Below the pieces are notes generated by a model. It made no database searches. It was given only the letters and a program-made list of their open reading frames with translations, and was not told the origin of the DNA. Of a DNA stretch of 64,000 nt, positions 22,510-32,883 are shown in pieces. The position numbers and the translations under genes are program-made. This stretch comes from Patiria pectinifera (Eukaryota; Echinodermata; Asteroidea; Valvatida; Asterinidae). Every line of letters begins with the position of its first letter. Position 1 is the first letter of the stretch. Location: contig CM057149.1 of assembly GCA_029964075.1 (NCBI GenBank), positions 27,294,197 through 27,358,196 on the forward strand, given 5' to 3'.

Positions 22510-23176
22510 TATATAACCGACATACAGATCCTTGTCTTTTGATTGGTGAAACTCACATCACGTGGCATTCGTTATTGCTCCCAATCATGCCGCGGCTCAA
22601 AAAGTACTATCCGCCTATCCGGCTCGTTAGTGTGACGTCACCATGCGTACTTCACACGGTGTAGCATAGCACGAATGGAACCGGAAGTTAACGCACCTCG
22701 AACGTTTATCCAATGGGCGCTAGTTATCAGTGGTGCGCGTGCGTGTGTGACGTTTTTACTAACGAACCGGATGGGGAATGGGAAATACTATTCAACAGTA
22801 AGGATCATGACGCGGTATTTGTGTGCAAATGAATGCTAGTGTGCGCGTTCAGCGTTGCGCGTAGCGCGTTTTTGTTCCAAAGAGCCAGCGCTACAGCGTT
22901 GGGTTCAAACATTTTCGTGAAGGGGTGGTTTGGAAGAGAGAAATACATTTTCTGAGAAAGTTCAAATATATCAAATGACAAGGATCTAAAAAAATTATGT
23001 GAGTTATATAAAACAAATATTGAGTGGCTTTAAATTGTGAAATGGGAGGAATATTATCGCTCGGTAAAATCTGGACTTTTCCAGTTCACTCGGCTTCGCC
23101 TCGTGAAATGGAAAAGTCCAGATTTCACCTTGCGATAATATTCCTCCCATTCCACGCTGAGCCACTCAATATTTGT
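22510..23176 (-). mobile_element. hairpin-plus-body element, unit D
   Basis: Reverse orientation to A-C: body 22510-23010, then hairpin 23014-23176. Body ends are inverted repeats containing TATATAACC/TC, GATCCTTGTC and TTTGATTGG. The body is homologous to the A body (GTTCAAACATTTTCGTGA, GCAAATGAATGC and AAGTACTAT motifs). The hairpin has a completely different stem, with CCTCCCATTTCAC in place of the A stem, but the outer end CAATATTTGT and the apex CTCGGCTTCGCCTCG are kept. Confidence 0.75.
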
Positions 23177-23178
23177 AT

Positions 23179-23695
23179 ATTATACAACACCTGAATAAAT
23201 CCCCGTCATCTGATTGGTGGATCGTTGATCACATGTCATTGAATTATTCGTACCAACGCACGGCGCGCGCGCGGCGCGCAGCGCACAGTGCAATGGAAGT
23301 TCTATTGCACGGTGAATAGAACTTCCATTGCACGGTGTCACTGCTGCCGGTGGTGGTACTGGTTTAAATCGAGATAAATTGAATATGATTGTTCTCAACC
23401 TGTTGAACAGTTTGCATTAATATAAATATGATGAACCTGTCGAACGTTTAAACAGTCGTTAACCTTAATACATTGGCTATTAAAAGTCAACCAGTCAGAT
23501 GACAAGGATTTATTCAGGTGTTATATAAAACAAATAATGAATGTTTCACGTTCGTGCAATGGAAAGAATAATTTCATTCGGTGACAGATGAAATGTTCCA
23601 TTCCACTCGGCTTCGCCTCGTGGAATGGAAAATTTCATCTGTCACCTCATGAAATCATTCTTACCATTGAACTCACAAACATTGATTATTTGTAT
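23179..23695 (-). mobile_element. hairpin-plus-body element, unit E
   Basis: Directly adjacent to unit D in the same orientation: body 23179-23526 with inverted ends TACAACACCTGAATAAATCC and GGATTTATTCAGGTGTTATA, then hairpin 23530-23693 with apex ACTCGGCTTCGCCTCGT. Body sequence is again different except for the ends, the CTGATTGGTGG motif and a downstream TCACATG. A smaller hairpin GTGCAATGGAAGTTC lies inside the body at about 23290-23337. Confidence 0.75.
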
Positions 23696-23699
23696 ATTA

Positions 23700-24416
23700 A
23701 TATCGGATGGCTTTGAGGGAGATACAAGCCTAGGATATATTGCACGAGCCATACCAATACTGCACGAAACGAAGACGACTGCAATATATTTGTGTGTACC
23801 CCGAAAAAAGGCATCCAATATTATTAGTATTGTTTATATCATGCTGACTTGATTGGCAAGATATACATTTCAGGTCACTGTCTTCATTTCTCCTATTTCT
23901 TTGAATTATTCTCCACTTCATTACCGAAACAAATTTCGCGCCACTTGCTGCCATTGTGGTTGTTGACAACAGTGCGCGTATATAGTGCGCTGTGTGCGCG
24001 TCCGGCCGCGTGCGACGGTACTGCACGCTACGCTGTGTTGACTGGTTGACAAATGTGTGTATCTACGCTCTTGATCGTGCGGAAACCAGCGAAAATGCTC
24101 GGATGAGGGCAATATCTGTAATACTGCCCTCATCCGCGTACTTTTACTGACATAATTTTGCTGTCATCAAGGTACTGTTTAAGTAAGCATACAATACGCT
24201 GATTTATTTTTACCACTGAAGGTCTGATATAAATAATAATATAAATTATTAAATTGTAGTATATTATAAATATATATGTTTAGATCTAATGTAGGCTAAG
24301 GTGTTTTTGGTTTGTGTGTGATGACACATACATTCAACTATTGTTTAAGCATATTCACTTTTTGTAATTTGCATTATGCGCCCGATAGCATTGAAATAAA
24401 TGTTTTATGAAAATAT
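23700..24416. other. unassigned stretch with a small hairpin
   Basis: A stem GATGAGGGCA/TGCCCTCATC sits at 24102-24134. Otherwise I see no gene or repeat structure. Confidence 0.35.
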
Positions 24417-24480
24417 TACAGGGCGAGTCAAAAAAAGCGGAAGCCAAACCCCAAAATTATATTTCATATTTAAACAAACA
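24417..24480 (+). mobile_element. mariner-type terminal repeat, left
   Basis: TACAGGGCGAGTCAAAA at a TA dinucleotide, continuing with AAGCCAAACCCC and TTTCATATTTAAA, matches the reverse complement of 36330-36392 over about 60 bp. CAGGG-starting ends at TA are typical of Tc1/mariner elements. No transposase follows; this is a solo end or one end of a heavily invaded element. Confidence 0.6.
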
Positions 24481-26565
24481 TGTAACACCAAGCATAATAA
24501 TGACTGGAAGCAAATTTCATGAGCTACTTTTAAATGAAAACAACACTGAAATTGCTCTATCCGTTCAAAGAATATCACCAGTTTAACACAATGACCCTGA
24601 GATCTTTCTTCAAAAAAAAAAATCGATTTCAAGAATCGTCGTCACAATTGGCTTCAAATATCACCAGCAATAAAACCTTAGTTAAAAAGTTAAAAATATT
24701 CAACAAAAGTTCTTTTGAAGGCCCGTCTTTTTTAAAAGTGGATTTTATACATCATATTTGTTTGCATAACCAGAACCCAATTTCATGAAACTGTTCGCAA
24801 GTTACGATGCATCGCAGCGCTGCGACGCATCGTATCCCTTTTACAGTGGCGTACGCAGGATTTTTTTCAAGGGGGGTGTTTCAAAATTGGATATCATCAT
24901 TTATGATGCTAGAAATGAAGATGGTGAATTGTGTTGGCGCCAGAAATCAAAGATAGTATCAGTGGGCTAAACGTAACGCTAAAATAAAAGTCGGGAGTTT
25001 GTGTTGGCGCCAGAAATAAAAGAGGGTATATTTCGACTCCGTTTGACACTATACATAAAAGTCAGGAGATCATGTTAGAATCCATGTTTGTTTTTTACAC
25101 GAAAATTGGAACGTTCCGATTTTTAGGTCCTAAAATAAAAGAAAAAAGGGGATCAGATTAAAACGGAACAGTCGGCAGGTATGGACTATTAATATGAACT
25201 ACCTCGAAAATGTTTGAAGGTCGTTAACTTAAGTTAGTAGATACCTTTATGAAAGGCAAACATGTAACCTTCTGGGTGCCTCTTCCGCGAGGAGGTTAAG
25301 AATCTCGTCCGTATTGATCTCTGTCTCACGGTGAATGTTAAGCATTGCCAAGCCATCATCCATCCCTTATTACATTACAGATTTACAGTATCAACACATC
25401 TACCCTGAAAGGCATATTATGATTTGACTAGAAAAACGTGGACTTGTATGGATGTTGGTTTGTAAATGGGTAATTCCATGAACATTTTACGAAATGCCAA
25501 ATTTTCAAGATTGGTTTAGCTGCAAATCTCCAGTTGTTTTCAACTATATGCAGCACCAGGTTCGCGCTCGCTGATCAACTTACAAATCATAAATGCAGAA
25601 TGAACTAAAATTGTCACACTCGATGTATAACTTCAAGTTTCTTTAATTATATAATTGAGTATAAGAGGTTAAAAATGTCTGCCTGCATGTTACTTTGCAT
25701 TTTGCCTAGCCAGAGTTTTTACTTTTGGAATAGGGGTATCAAAAGCAAATCTGCCAAGAACTGAACATTTCCAGATGAATTATCAGATTTTCAACAAAAT
25801 TGCCGCCAAACACTGTTACTTTGGGGCTTTGGGCCGCAAGGGTGAAAAAAGGGGTAGGCAGAAAAATCTTCTAATTTGCCGACAGATTTCAAATGCCCCC
25901 CTCCACCCACCCGCATTGGCTATGTTAAAGCGTTTGTATTTGGTGTTTTAATTATCTCATAAAGTTATGTATACTAATTAGCCTTCTTATAAATAGCTGA
26001 AATAGCTCTGTGGTTTATCTCTAGTCTCTCTCTCTGTGAAAAAAATGAACAGGACCCATGACATACGTCATGAGTATGACTATGTACAATAAACAAGCCT
26101 TTTTTCTACTAAATTCTACTTCTAAATTGTATAAAAATGATATCGATAATGATGCTGATAAGAGATATCATCCCGACTTTTCAGCTCCTTCATGCTTGTG
26201 AGTATAGAACAAAATTCATTTGGAACTTCACGCATATCGTACGCCCTATTGGAGTGCTTTTACAGCCGTTACTTGTCTAGACTATAGAGTCGATCTAGAC
26301 TACGCCGTATCAAATCGCCGTTTACTGTTCACTATTATCAGCTGTAGTATACGCTAGTAAGGCTACTGTCACGTACTGTGCATTGGGCATAGGTCATGAC
26401 CATGACGTGTTGACGATTTTGATTGCAAATTTGTTACAAATAGGAGTGTAGAAAGAGTGACTGGCTTTCTTAATATGATTCCTAACCTGTTTAGTCTTAA
26501 AGAAACAAGAAATAGAGACTGATTGTTATACAGTCTAGTCGATTATCCAGACTGCCATTTGCTGG
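24481..26565. other. about 2 kb without a recognisable gene
   Basis: Contains GTGTTGGCGCCAGAAAT twice (24932 and 25000), a palindromic GATGCATCGCAGCGCTGCGACGCATC region at 24806-24832, and otherwise unique-looking AT-rich DNA. No reading frame resembles a protein family. Confidence 0.35.
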
Positions 26566-26569
26566 GGGG

Positions 26570-26720
26570 GGGGGCTAGAATTGTAATGAAGGTTCCAGGA
26601 CATGCGAGCGCGGAGCGCGAAGCCCTTACGGCGTGGGGTCCGGGTCCCGCTTAAGGGCCCCGGAAAAATTCGGCTTTAAGATGCTTTGTGGTGCAATCTG
26701 AGGCGATTCCTGGCCACTTC
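26570..26720 (+). repeat. GGGGTCC...TGAGGCGATT repeat, copy 2
   Basis: GCGAGCGCGGAGCGCGAAGC, GGCGTGGGGTCCGGG, AAGGGCCCCGG and TGGTGCAATCTGAGGCG identify the same short repeat as at 16270-16425, here followed 350 bp later by copy 3. Confidence 0.65.
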
Positions 26721-26924
26721 CACCGTTTAGAAAAACGTTTTAAACATCGAAAATTCCATACAAATTTGTTATTTTTTTTCTATATAAAGTTTGTTATGTA
26801 CTCAAAGTTGAGAACCATATTCCATCTCCGTATTGTTTCACAACTTTTTATTTTGGAAAGGGATTTAGGCCTCTTATAGTCCGAGCCTCAGCCATTCGCT
26901 GCTGAAGGTACAAAAAAGGTGGTG

Positions 26925-27110
26925 GGGGGGGGCACCGCTAGGTTGAAATTATAGCATAGAGAGAATTCGGCGGGAGGACTAATGCGAGCGCGGACCGCGA
27001 AGCATTATGGCATGGGGTCCGAGGCCCGACTCAAGGGCCCCGGGAAATTTTGGATCGTAGATGCTCTCTGGTGCAATCTGAGGCGTTTCCTGGCCATGCA
27101 CATTCCCCTG
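26925..27110 (+). repeat. GGGGTCC...TGAGGCGTTT repeat, copy 3
   Basis: Third copy in the same orientation, with GCGAGCGCGGACCGCGAAGC and TGGTGCAATCTGAGGCG. Copies 2 and 3 lie about 355 bp apart and may have arisen by local duplication. Confidence 0.65.
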
Positions 27111-27712
27111 ATTTTTTTAACAGAAGTTTTTAAAATTATGAGGGGATGTTTTGTTTCATTTGTTTCAAATACATATGGGCCTATACTCTTGCTCTTGTAA
27201 AGTGTCTTCTGTATTAAAACCTAAAGTTGAAAATATGCACATAATTTGTAATTGTCCCGCGCTCGGTAACATAACTTAATTCCATGCGATGGGCGCACAT
27301 TGCGAATTAGCCCACGTCACGTACGTATACATATCCATGTACGTGCAAACGCGGAATGCATACGTACCATATCAATTGACGATTGTTTTTTAATACACTT
27401 TGGAACTTATTCAATAAATTCCCCGAATTCGCCCGTTTCATACTTGGTATTTATTAGTTTTTTTCTGTTTAATTGTTTCCGTGGAAATAAAAAAAAAAAA
27501 TCTCTCTCCCTTTCTTTATTTTCTTATTTTGGCACTCTCTTTTCCCTCCATATTTTTTACATGGTAAAGGGGGGTGTTTAACAGCAAAAAACCCCCCCCC
27601 CTGCGTACGCGCCTGGTCAGGGTACTAACCTAGGGGAAGGGGGACTACTCCTATTTAAGAAACGGATCAAATAAGAAAAAAAATACAAAGGGAACTTATA
27701 CTCCTCCACATA

Positions 27713-28472
27713 TACAGGGTGTCCTGAAAATAGTGGTGCATGTAACCCCCGCCATTTTCGCCAATTTACAACCGGAATTTACTGCAAATGTTTACACGAT
27801 CTTCAACGTTACAGATTTGATTATTATTATTATTTAATTAGCCATTCTCACAACATTATAAAGAAAGGCAAGGAACAGCAAAAGTACAAGTACTGTTGTC
27901 CGAGGACCTGCTGCTCTGATAGATTTAGCTTGAGAATGACGTTTGTTTAATAAAGATTGCTTTTGTAAATCCAGAGATATGTTTGAATAACCGCAAAGCC
28001 AAAAAAACCCATTCTGTGCCATTTTTACGGGAAGCGAGTGCTTCAAAGATCAGACAATGCCAGTATGGCTCTTTTGATTAGATTATCCCTATGGGTGTAA
28101 GACAAACATTCCATTCACACGACAATATACGGTTTTGTTCTCATGTTGAAACAATTTAATAGTACAGACAGGTTCACTTTCTTAAAACTTCAATGAAAGA
28201 GTTCAATTAAAAATAAATAAATATTGCACACTCTGTTTAAAAATGATAAAATCACTAACAGTAAAGTGGTTTGGTTTTAGACTATAGGACAATACTGATT
28301 TTAACTGCTTCACAGAAAGTGGCACAAAATGGGTTTCTTGGCTTTGCCGTTATTCAAACATATCTTTGAATTTACAAAAGCAATCTCGATCAAACAAACG
28401 TTATTCTCAAGCTAAATCTATAACCTTGAAGATGGTGTAAACATCCGCAAACAATGTTCAGGACGCCCTGTA
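27713..28472. mobile_element. mariner-type palindromic element with long arms
   Basis: Ends are TACAGGGTGTCCTGAA and, on the other strand, TACAGGGCGTCCTGAA, both at TA. The arms are about 180-200 bp (GTTTACACGATCTTCAA, TTTAGCTTGAGAAT, AGATATGTTTGAATAA are mirrored at 28290-28470), enclosing a loop of about 230 bp. The left arm carries roughly 95 extra bases (about 27814-27918). Non-autonomous; no transposase. Confidence 0.75.
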
Positions 28473-28546
28473 CATTGTACATGTATTACATTTTGGCGCG
28501 CGGCGTGCACATTCGCACGTACTCATGTTATGCAGACAAGGCCTGA

Positions 28547-29677
28547 GGGGCCGTATTCACAAAACGACTTAAGTCATAAAAAAGCAAGCACCCCACTTAA
28601 ATATGCGACTTAGACTAGTTTTACAATTTAAGCAGTATTCACAAAGCATTTTCACTAAGCGCCCCACTTATTTTCATGACTTAAATCTAAGTGTGGTCGG
28701 ACCTGTCTTAAGTCAAGTTAAGTGGGGCACTAGGGTGTCATGGCGGCTTTATTCCTTTCCGTTGGTTGGTATTTTTAGGCACAAAATTGGACTTTCTAGG
28801 GGTAGAGGGAAATATCGTCAATAACGAATGATTGTAAAAGGAAAGCCAAGTTGAAATTAATGTGTGACAACCCTAAGATTGTAGTTCGTCGACATTCTGA
28901 CAGTCATTTTCGAACGATTTGTTGATTTTTATGCGGGCGGCACGGGTACGATTGACGAAACCAATGTAATGGCATGTACAGTCCTACCACGTGACTGCCG
29001 AAAGGCTATTAATTAAAATTGACTGTCTTACCTTCCAGCGCGTATGACATAAATCATCATGACAATTTGTTTCATACTCGATAGTAAATAAAATGAACAA
29101 TTCACTTGTAGTTTAGTTGTTCAAACGACCGTAAAAACTATGGTAAAAAACTACATGCACTGAGAGCATACGATGTGCATGACGAACTAGGTGGACGCGC
29201 GCGTGACGCAGATAAGTTTTTGTGTATAGACCGCTTGCAGATGCGTTCGATAATTGACGCGCGAAGGTGCGCGACGCCATGTTGTGGGACAAAATGTGCA
29301 TGGATAGATATGCGCTTGTCCCACAACATGGCGTCGCGCGCCTTCGCGCGTCGATTATCGAATGCGTCTGCAAGCGGTCTATTAAATTGAGCTTGGAAAC
29401 TGCGTCGCAGAATACGCGCACGCATGATTATGTTAAGGAAGCACGCACATTATTGATTGAACTGCTGCTGCGTAGGAACGTTTATGACGTACATATTTTG
29501 TGCATTGAGCAAGAGTGACTGTTTTGAACACTTAAGTTAAGTTGAGCACTAATATAATTGGGGTGCTTAGATCTTTCGTGAATACCATATTAAGCGTCCC
29601 ACTTAAGTTAGTAGGGTGCTAAGATTTAAGTCTGGCTTAAGTTATCTCTTAAGTTTGAGTTTTGTGAATACGGCCCC
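28547..29677. mobile_element. 1.1-kb TIR element with central palindrome
   Basis: Terminal repeats GGGGCCGTATTCACAAAAC (28547-28565) and its complement (29659-29677) are followed by mirrored CTTAAGT-rich arms of about 150-200 bp in which GTATTCAC(A/G)AA and AAGCRCCCCACTTA recur. The centre (29225-29388) is a palindrome with arms of about 66 bp. No transposase; target duplication not clear. Confidence 0.7.
29225..29388. repeat. 66-bp palindrome inside the 1.1-kb TIR element
   Basis: ATAGACCGCTTGCAGATGCG ... CATGTTGTGGGACAA is mirrored after a loop of about 28 bases (AATGTGCATGGATAGATATG region). Reading frames on both strands here reflect the palindrome. Confidence 0.8.
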
Positions 29678-30120
29678 TGGGCTCCGATTGAGTAGTGTTC
29701 ACTCGTTTTGAACGTACGCAAGACGGACATTTACGTTTCAGCCAATGAAAAGCTTTGATTGCCACGCTCCACCCACAGTTACCGCCCACCGTGACCGTCC
29801 ACTGCCTTACTTTTATTATTCAAATTGTTCGTTGCTTGTATTAATCATGATAACATTGCAAGAAGATTCCAACTCGTTGAGCGGTACAAAAATCTAAATA
29901 ACAAAAGAGGATCTCTTACAATTAAAGCTGTCTGGCACAATGCCTGCTGAATCTCTCTATCGAAGCAATTTAGCAAGTACATGTACATTATGTGTTTCGA
30001 ACAAAATCTAGTCGGTAAAGCAAACATAATTACGCACGTAATTAGTTTAGTGCAGGTATATGAATTCAAACTGCAGGGAGTCCTCTCAGCATTTAAGCCT
30101 ACTGTACATATTGCCTTTAG

Positions 30121-30386
30121 TCATGGATCCCGTGGCCACAATCATGTTCCTTTCTGTATGTTATTATTTTCTGTTATTGATAAGTGTACCCCCTGTTGAT
30201 TTTTTTTCGACGAAGAGCTGGCTTTTCTTTGGAATTATTTCAACACTCTGTTTATGGGTTTTCTCTGCACGGGCAAATGTTTGTTTGCCTGCACCTTTGC
30301 CAAGATTGCGCTACAATAGAAACTATTCTGAAGGCTTACGTAGGGTACAGCGTACAGTCAGTATTCAGATTAACAACACACTTTGA
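30121..30386 (+). CDS. short hydrophobic reading frame, doubtful
   Basis: From the ATG at 30123, a frame of about 87 codons has two hydrophobic stretches (around FLSVCYYFLLLISVPP and WLFFGIISTLCLWVF) that could be membrane segments, then a basic tail. It ends inside the first unit of the tandem array. I recognise no family, there is no splice or promoter evidence, and the foldback context argues for chance. Listed only because it is the best frame in this interior. Confidence 0.15.
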
Positions 30387-30960
30387 ACGTAAGGAAAGAA
30401 AAAGGCTAAGGCAGGGTACAAGCGCTATAGACAATATTATAAAGGCTTACGTAGGGTACAGTCAGTATTCAGATTAACAATACACTTGGAACGTAAGGAA
30501 AGAATAACACTAAGGCAGGGTACGAGCGCTACAATAGACACTGTTATAAGACTAGGGCTTACGTAGGATACAGTCAGTATTCAGATTAACAATACACTTG
30601 GAACGTAAGAAAATAATAAGGCTAAGGCAGGGTACGAGCGCTATGGAGGCTATTATAAAGGATTACGTAGGGTACAGTCAGTACTCAGATTAACAATACA
30701 CTTGGAAGGTAAGGAAAGAATAAGGCTAAGGCAGGGTACGAGCGCTACAATAGAAACTATGAAGGATTAAAAAGGCTTACGTAGGGAACGGTCAGTATTT
30801 AGATTAACAACACACTCGAAATGCAAGGAAATAATAAGGCTAAGGCAGGGAACGAGCGCTACTTAGAAGAACAATAAACACGGTACGTAGGATTATAAAT
30901 GCTTACGCAGGGTATAGTCAGTATTCAGATTAACAAGACATGTACATTGTACGCCTGTAA
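30310..30960 (+). repeat. tandem repeat, about 117-bp period, six units
   Basis: Each unit has GGCTTACGTAGGGTACAG, TCAGATTAACAA, TACACTTGGAACGTAAGG and GGCTAAGGCAGGGTACGAGC. Unit starts fall near 30333, 30450, 30563, 30660, 30776 and 30900. Later units are more diverged. Confidence 0.85.
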
Positions 30961-31046
30961 AAGCTAAAGGCCACCGTCGGGCACTGTCTTTCTGAAAGCA
31001 AGACGAAACTGCTGCAAACTGTTTAAAGAGTAATACAGTACTTCCA

Positions 31047-31281
31047 AGTACTTATTGTTATTTCACCCACAACCGTGTACACTTGTCCAAACTCATGTTA
31101 AGGGTCTGGTAATTTTACGGAATGAAAAAACTTTCCCGGAATTTTGCTGCCAGCAAAAAAATAGCGTTCCGTATTCCTGCAGCTAAATTTCTGGAAAAGT
31201 TTTTTCATTCCGTAAAATAAACAGACCCTTAACATGAGTTTGGACATGTGTACACGGTTGTGGGTGAAATAACAATATGTA
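31047..31281. repeat. palindrome with about 85-bp arms
   Basis: TTATTTCACCCACAACCGTG ... AACATGAGTTTGGAC is mirrored, and the pairing continues inward through ATTTTACGGAATGAAAAAAC to a loop around 31136-31196. Confidence 0.8.
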
Positions 31282-32068
31282 CTTAGATGTACTATGTTAT
31301 GTAGGCCTATAGGTGTTTGGGCAATTGTGGTTGATTGTAATAACGCTAATTAGCATAATTAAAATTTGCATTTACGGAAAGTCCGTAAAATTACGGCGAA
31401 AATATTTCACTTTACGGAGTCCGTAAATTTACGGACATTTTCAACAGTGTATACATTGACCTGAACTACTAATCAACAAACTTAGCTGACCCAAGTTTCG
31501 GCAAGTCCATCCAATTTTTATTGATAATTATTTATTTATAAAACATGTGATATTACTGATAACAAGTTTTGTTTTGTGTTAATTTCAGTTTTTATTTACC
31601 GGAGATTATACGATAGAGCTTCAAAGAAACAGAGATTTGTTTGTGATTACTTTTATTGACAGGAAAATGGTTGACAAACTTTGTCGAAAGATCTCAACAT
31701 GAGTTTGAGTTGTGCACCACAGTGTCCTATACACGTATACACGTACATGTACAACATTTCCAATGCATTTCTTAATCACGTCATATGTCGCCTATAGGTA
31801 CAACACTATACAACTCCACTTTATTGTTCCCGATCCTGCCACTTGGAATGTTCTTTTGTTATGTTAATATTTGTACCGCTCAACGACTTGGAATCCTCTT
31901 GCATTGTTATCATGATTAATACAAACAGCGAACAATTTGAATAATAAAAGCAAGGCAGTAGACCGTGGTGGGCGGTAACTGTGGGTGGAGCGTGGCAAGC
32001 AAAGCTTTTTATTGGCCGAGACGTACATCCCCGTCCTGCGTACGTTCAAAACGAATGAACACTAGTAG

Positions 32069-32883
32069 GACGTGTACTGTAATTCTACCGTGGACTTACC
32101 ATTTGTCGTGAGTAATTATTAATTCGTATTGTTTCATTAGTTCAATAAATAAGTATACACAATTTCTGGTCACTGATCCTTATTACCTCTGGTCGATCCC
32201 CAATAAGTTATTGTCAACTAAAGTCATCAATCCGGCCGTTAGATTCCCCTTGGTCTGAATTCCCTCATGATATCTGCTGTGTCATGATCCCTGTGACTGC
32301 TCAAACAACGTTGCAGTATTATTGTCTCGTTTCTGTCATTTTTTTAAATGGCATACACCTGGCTAAGAAAATGACTCGTCTTGTTTGGTGATGACCACTA
32401 AACAGTCGTAACTTGCGACGTGTTTTAAGCCGTTTGCGATGCGTTCAACACATCGCAAGTTTCATGAAATGGATCATACGATGCGTCGCGAGTTGCGACA
32501 TGTTACACCTCGTGACTCGGTTTGCGACGCGTCGCAGCGCTTCGTGAAATTGGGTGCAAGGCGGTTGATAAAGATATTGTGTACTACCGTTGTTGACCGT
32601 TGTTGAAACAAGTTTTCTGTGTCATTTTGTGTGTTGTTCCAAACAGTCAGAATACACACTAAACTTTTTTTTTTACGAAACAGGTTTTAGGGTCATTGCG
32701 TTTAAACGGTAATATTCTTTGAACGGATTGAGTAATTTGAGTATTTTTTTCATTTAACAGTAGCTTATGAAATTGGCTTTCCAGTCATTATTATGTTTGG
32801 TGCAACATATTCTTTTAACTCTGTGAGCAACTTAGAAAAAACAATCACACGGAGTGGCCACGTGGAGACATGTGTTTCTAGGT
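32069..32883. other. unassigned stretch with TTGCGACG-rich segment
   Basis: 32405-32560 contains repeated words such as TTGCGACG, GATGCGT and CGTCGCAGCGCTTCGTGAAA, related to 24780-24835. GAAATTGGGTGC at 32549-32560 resembles the end of the common GGGCCCAATTTCA type of MITE, but no partner end is seen. Confidence 0.35.

Larger units (their letters stand above)
29693..32068. mobile_element. 2.4-kb foldback element with 205-bp arms
   Basis: Arms at 29693-29911 and 31850-32068 match in inverted orientation over about 205 bp (GTGTTCACTCGTTTTGAACG, TTACCGCCCACC, TTGTATTAATCATGATAAC). The interior holds a 117-bp tandem array and a second long palindrome. No transposase motif is visible, so it is probably non-autonomous. 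Confidence 0.7.
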
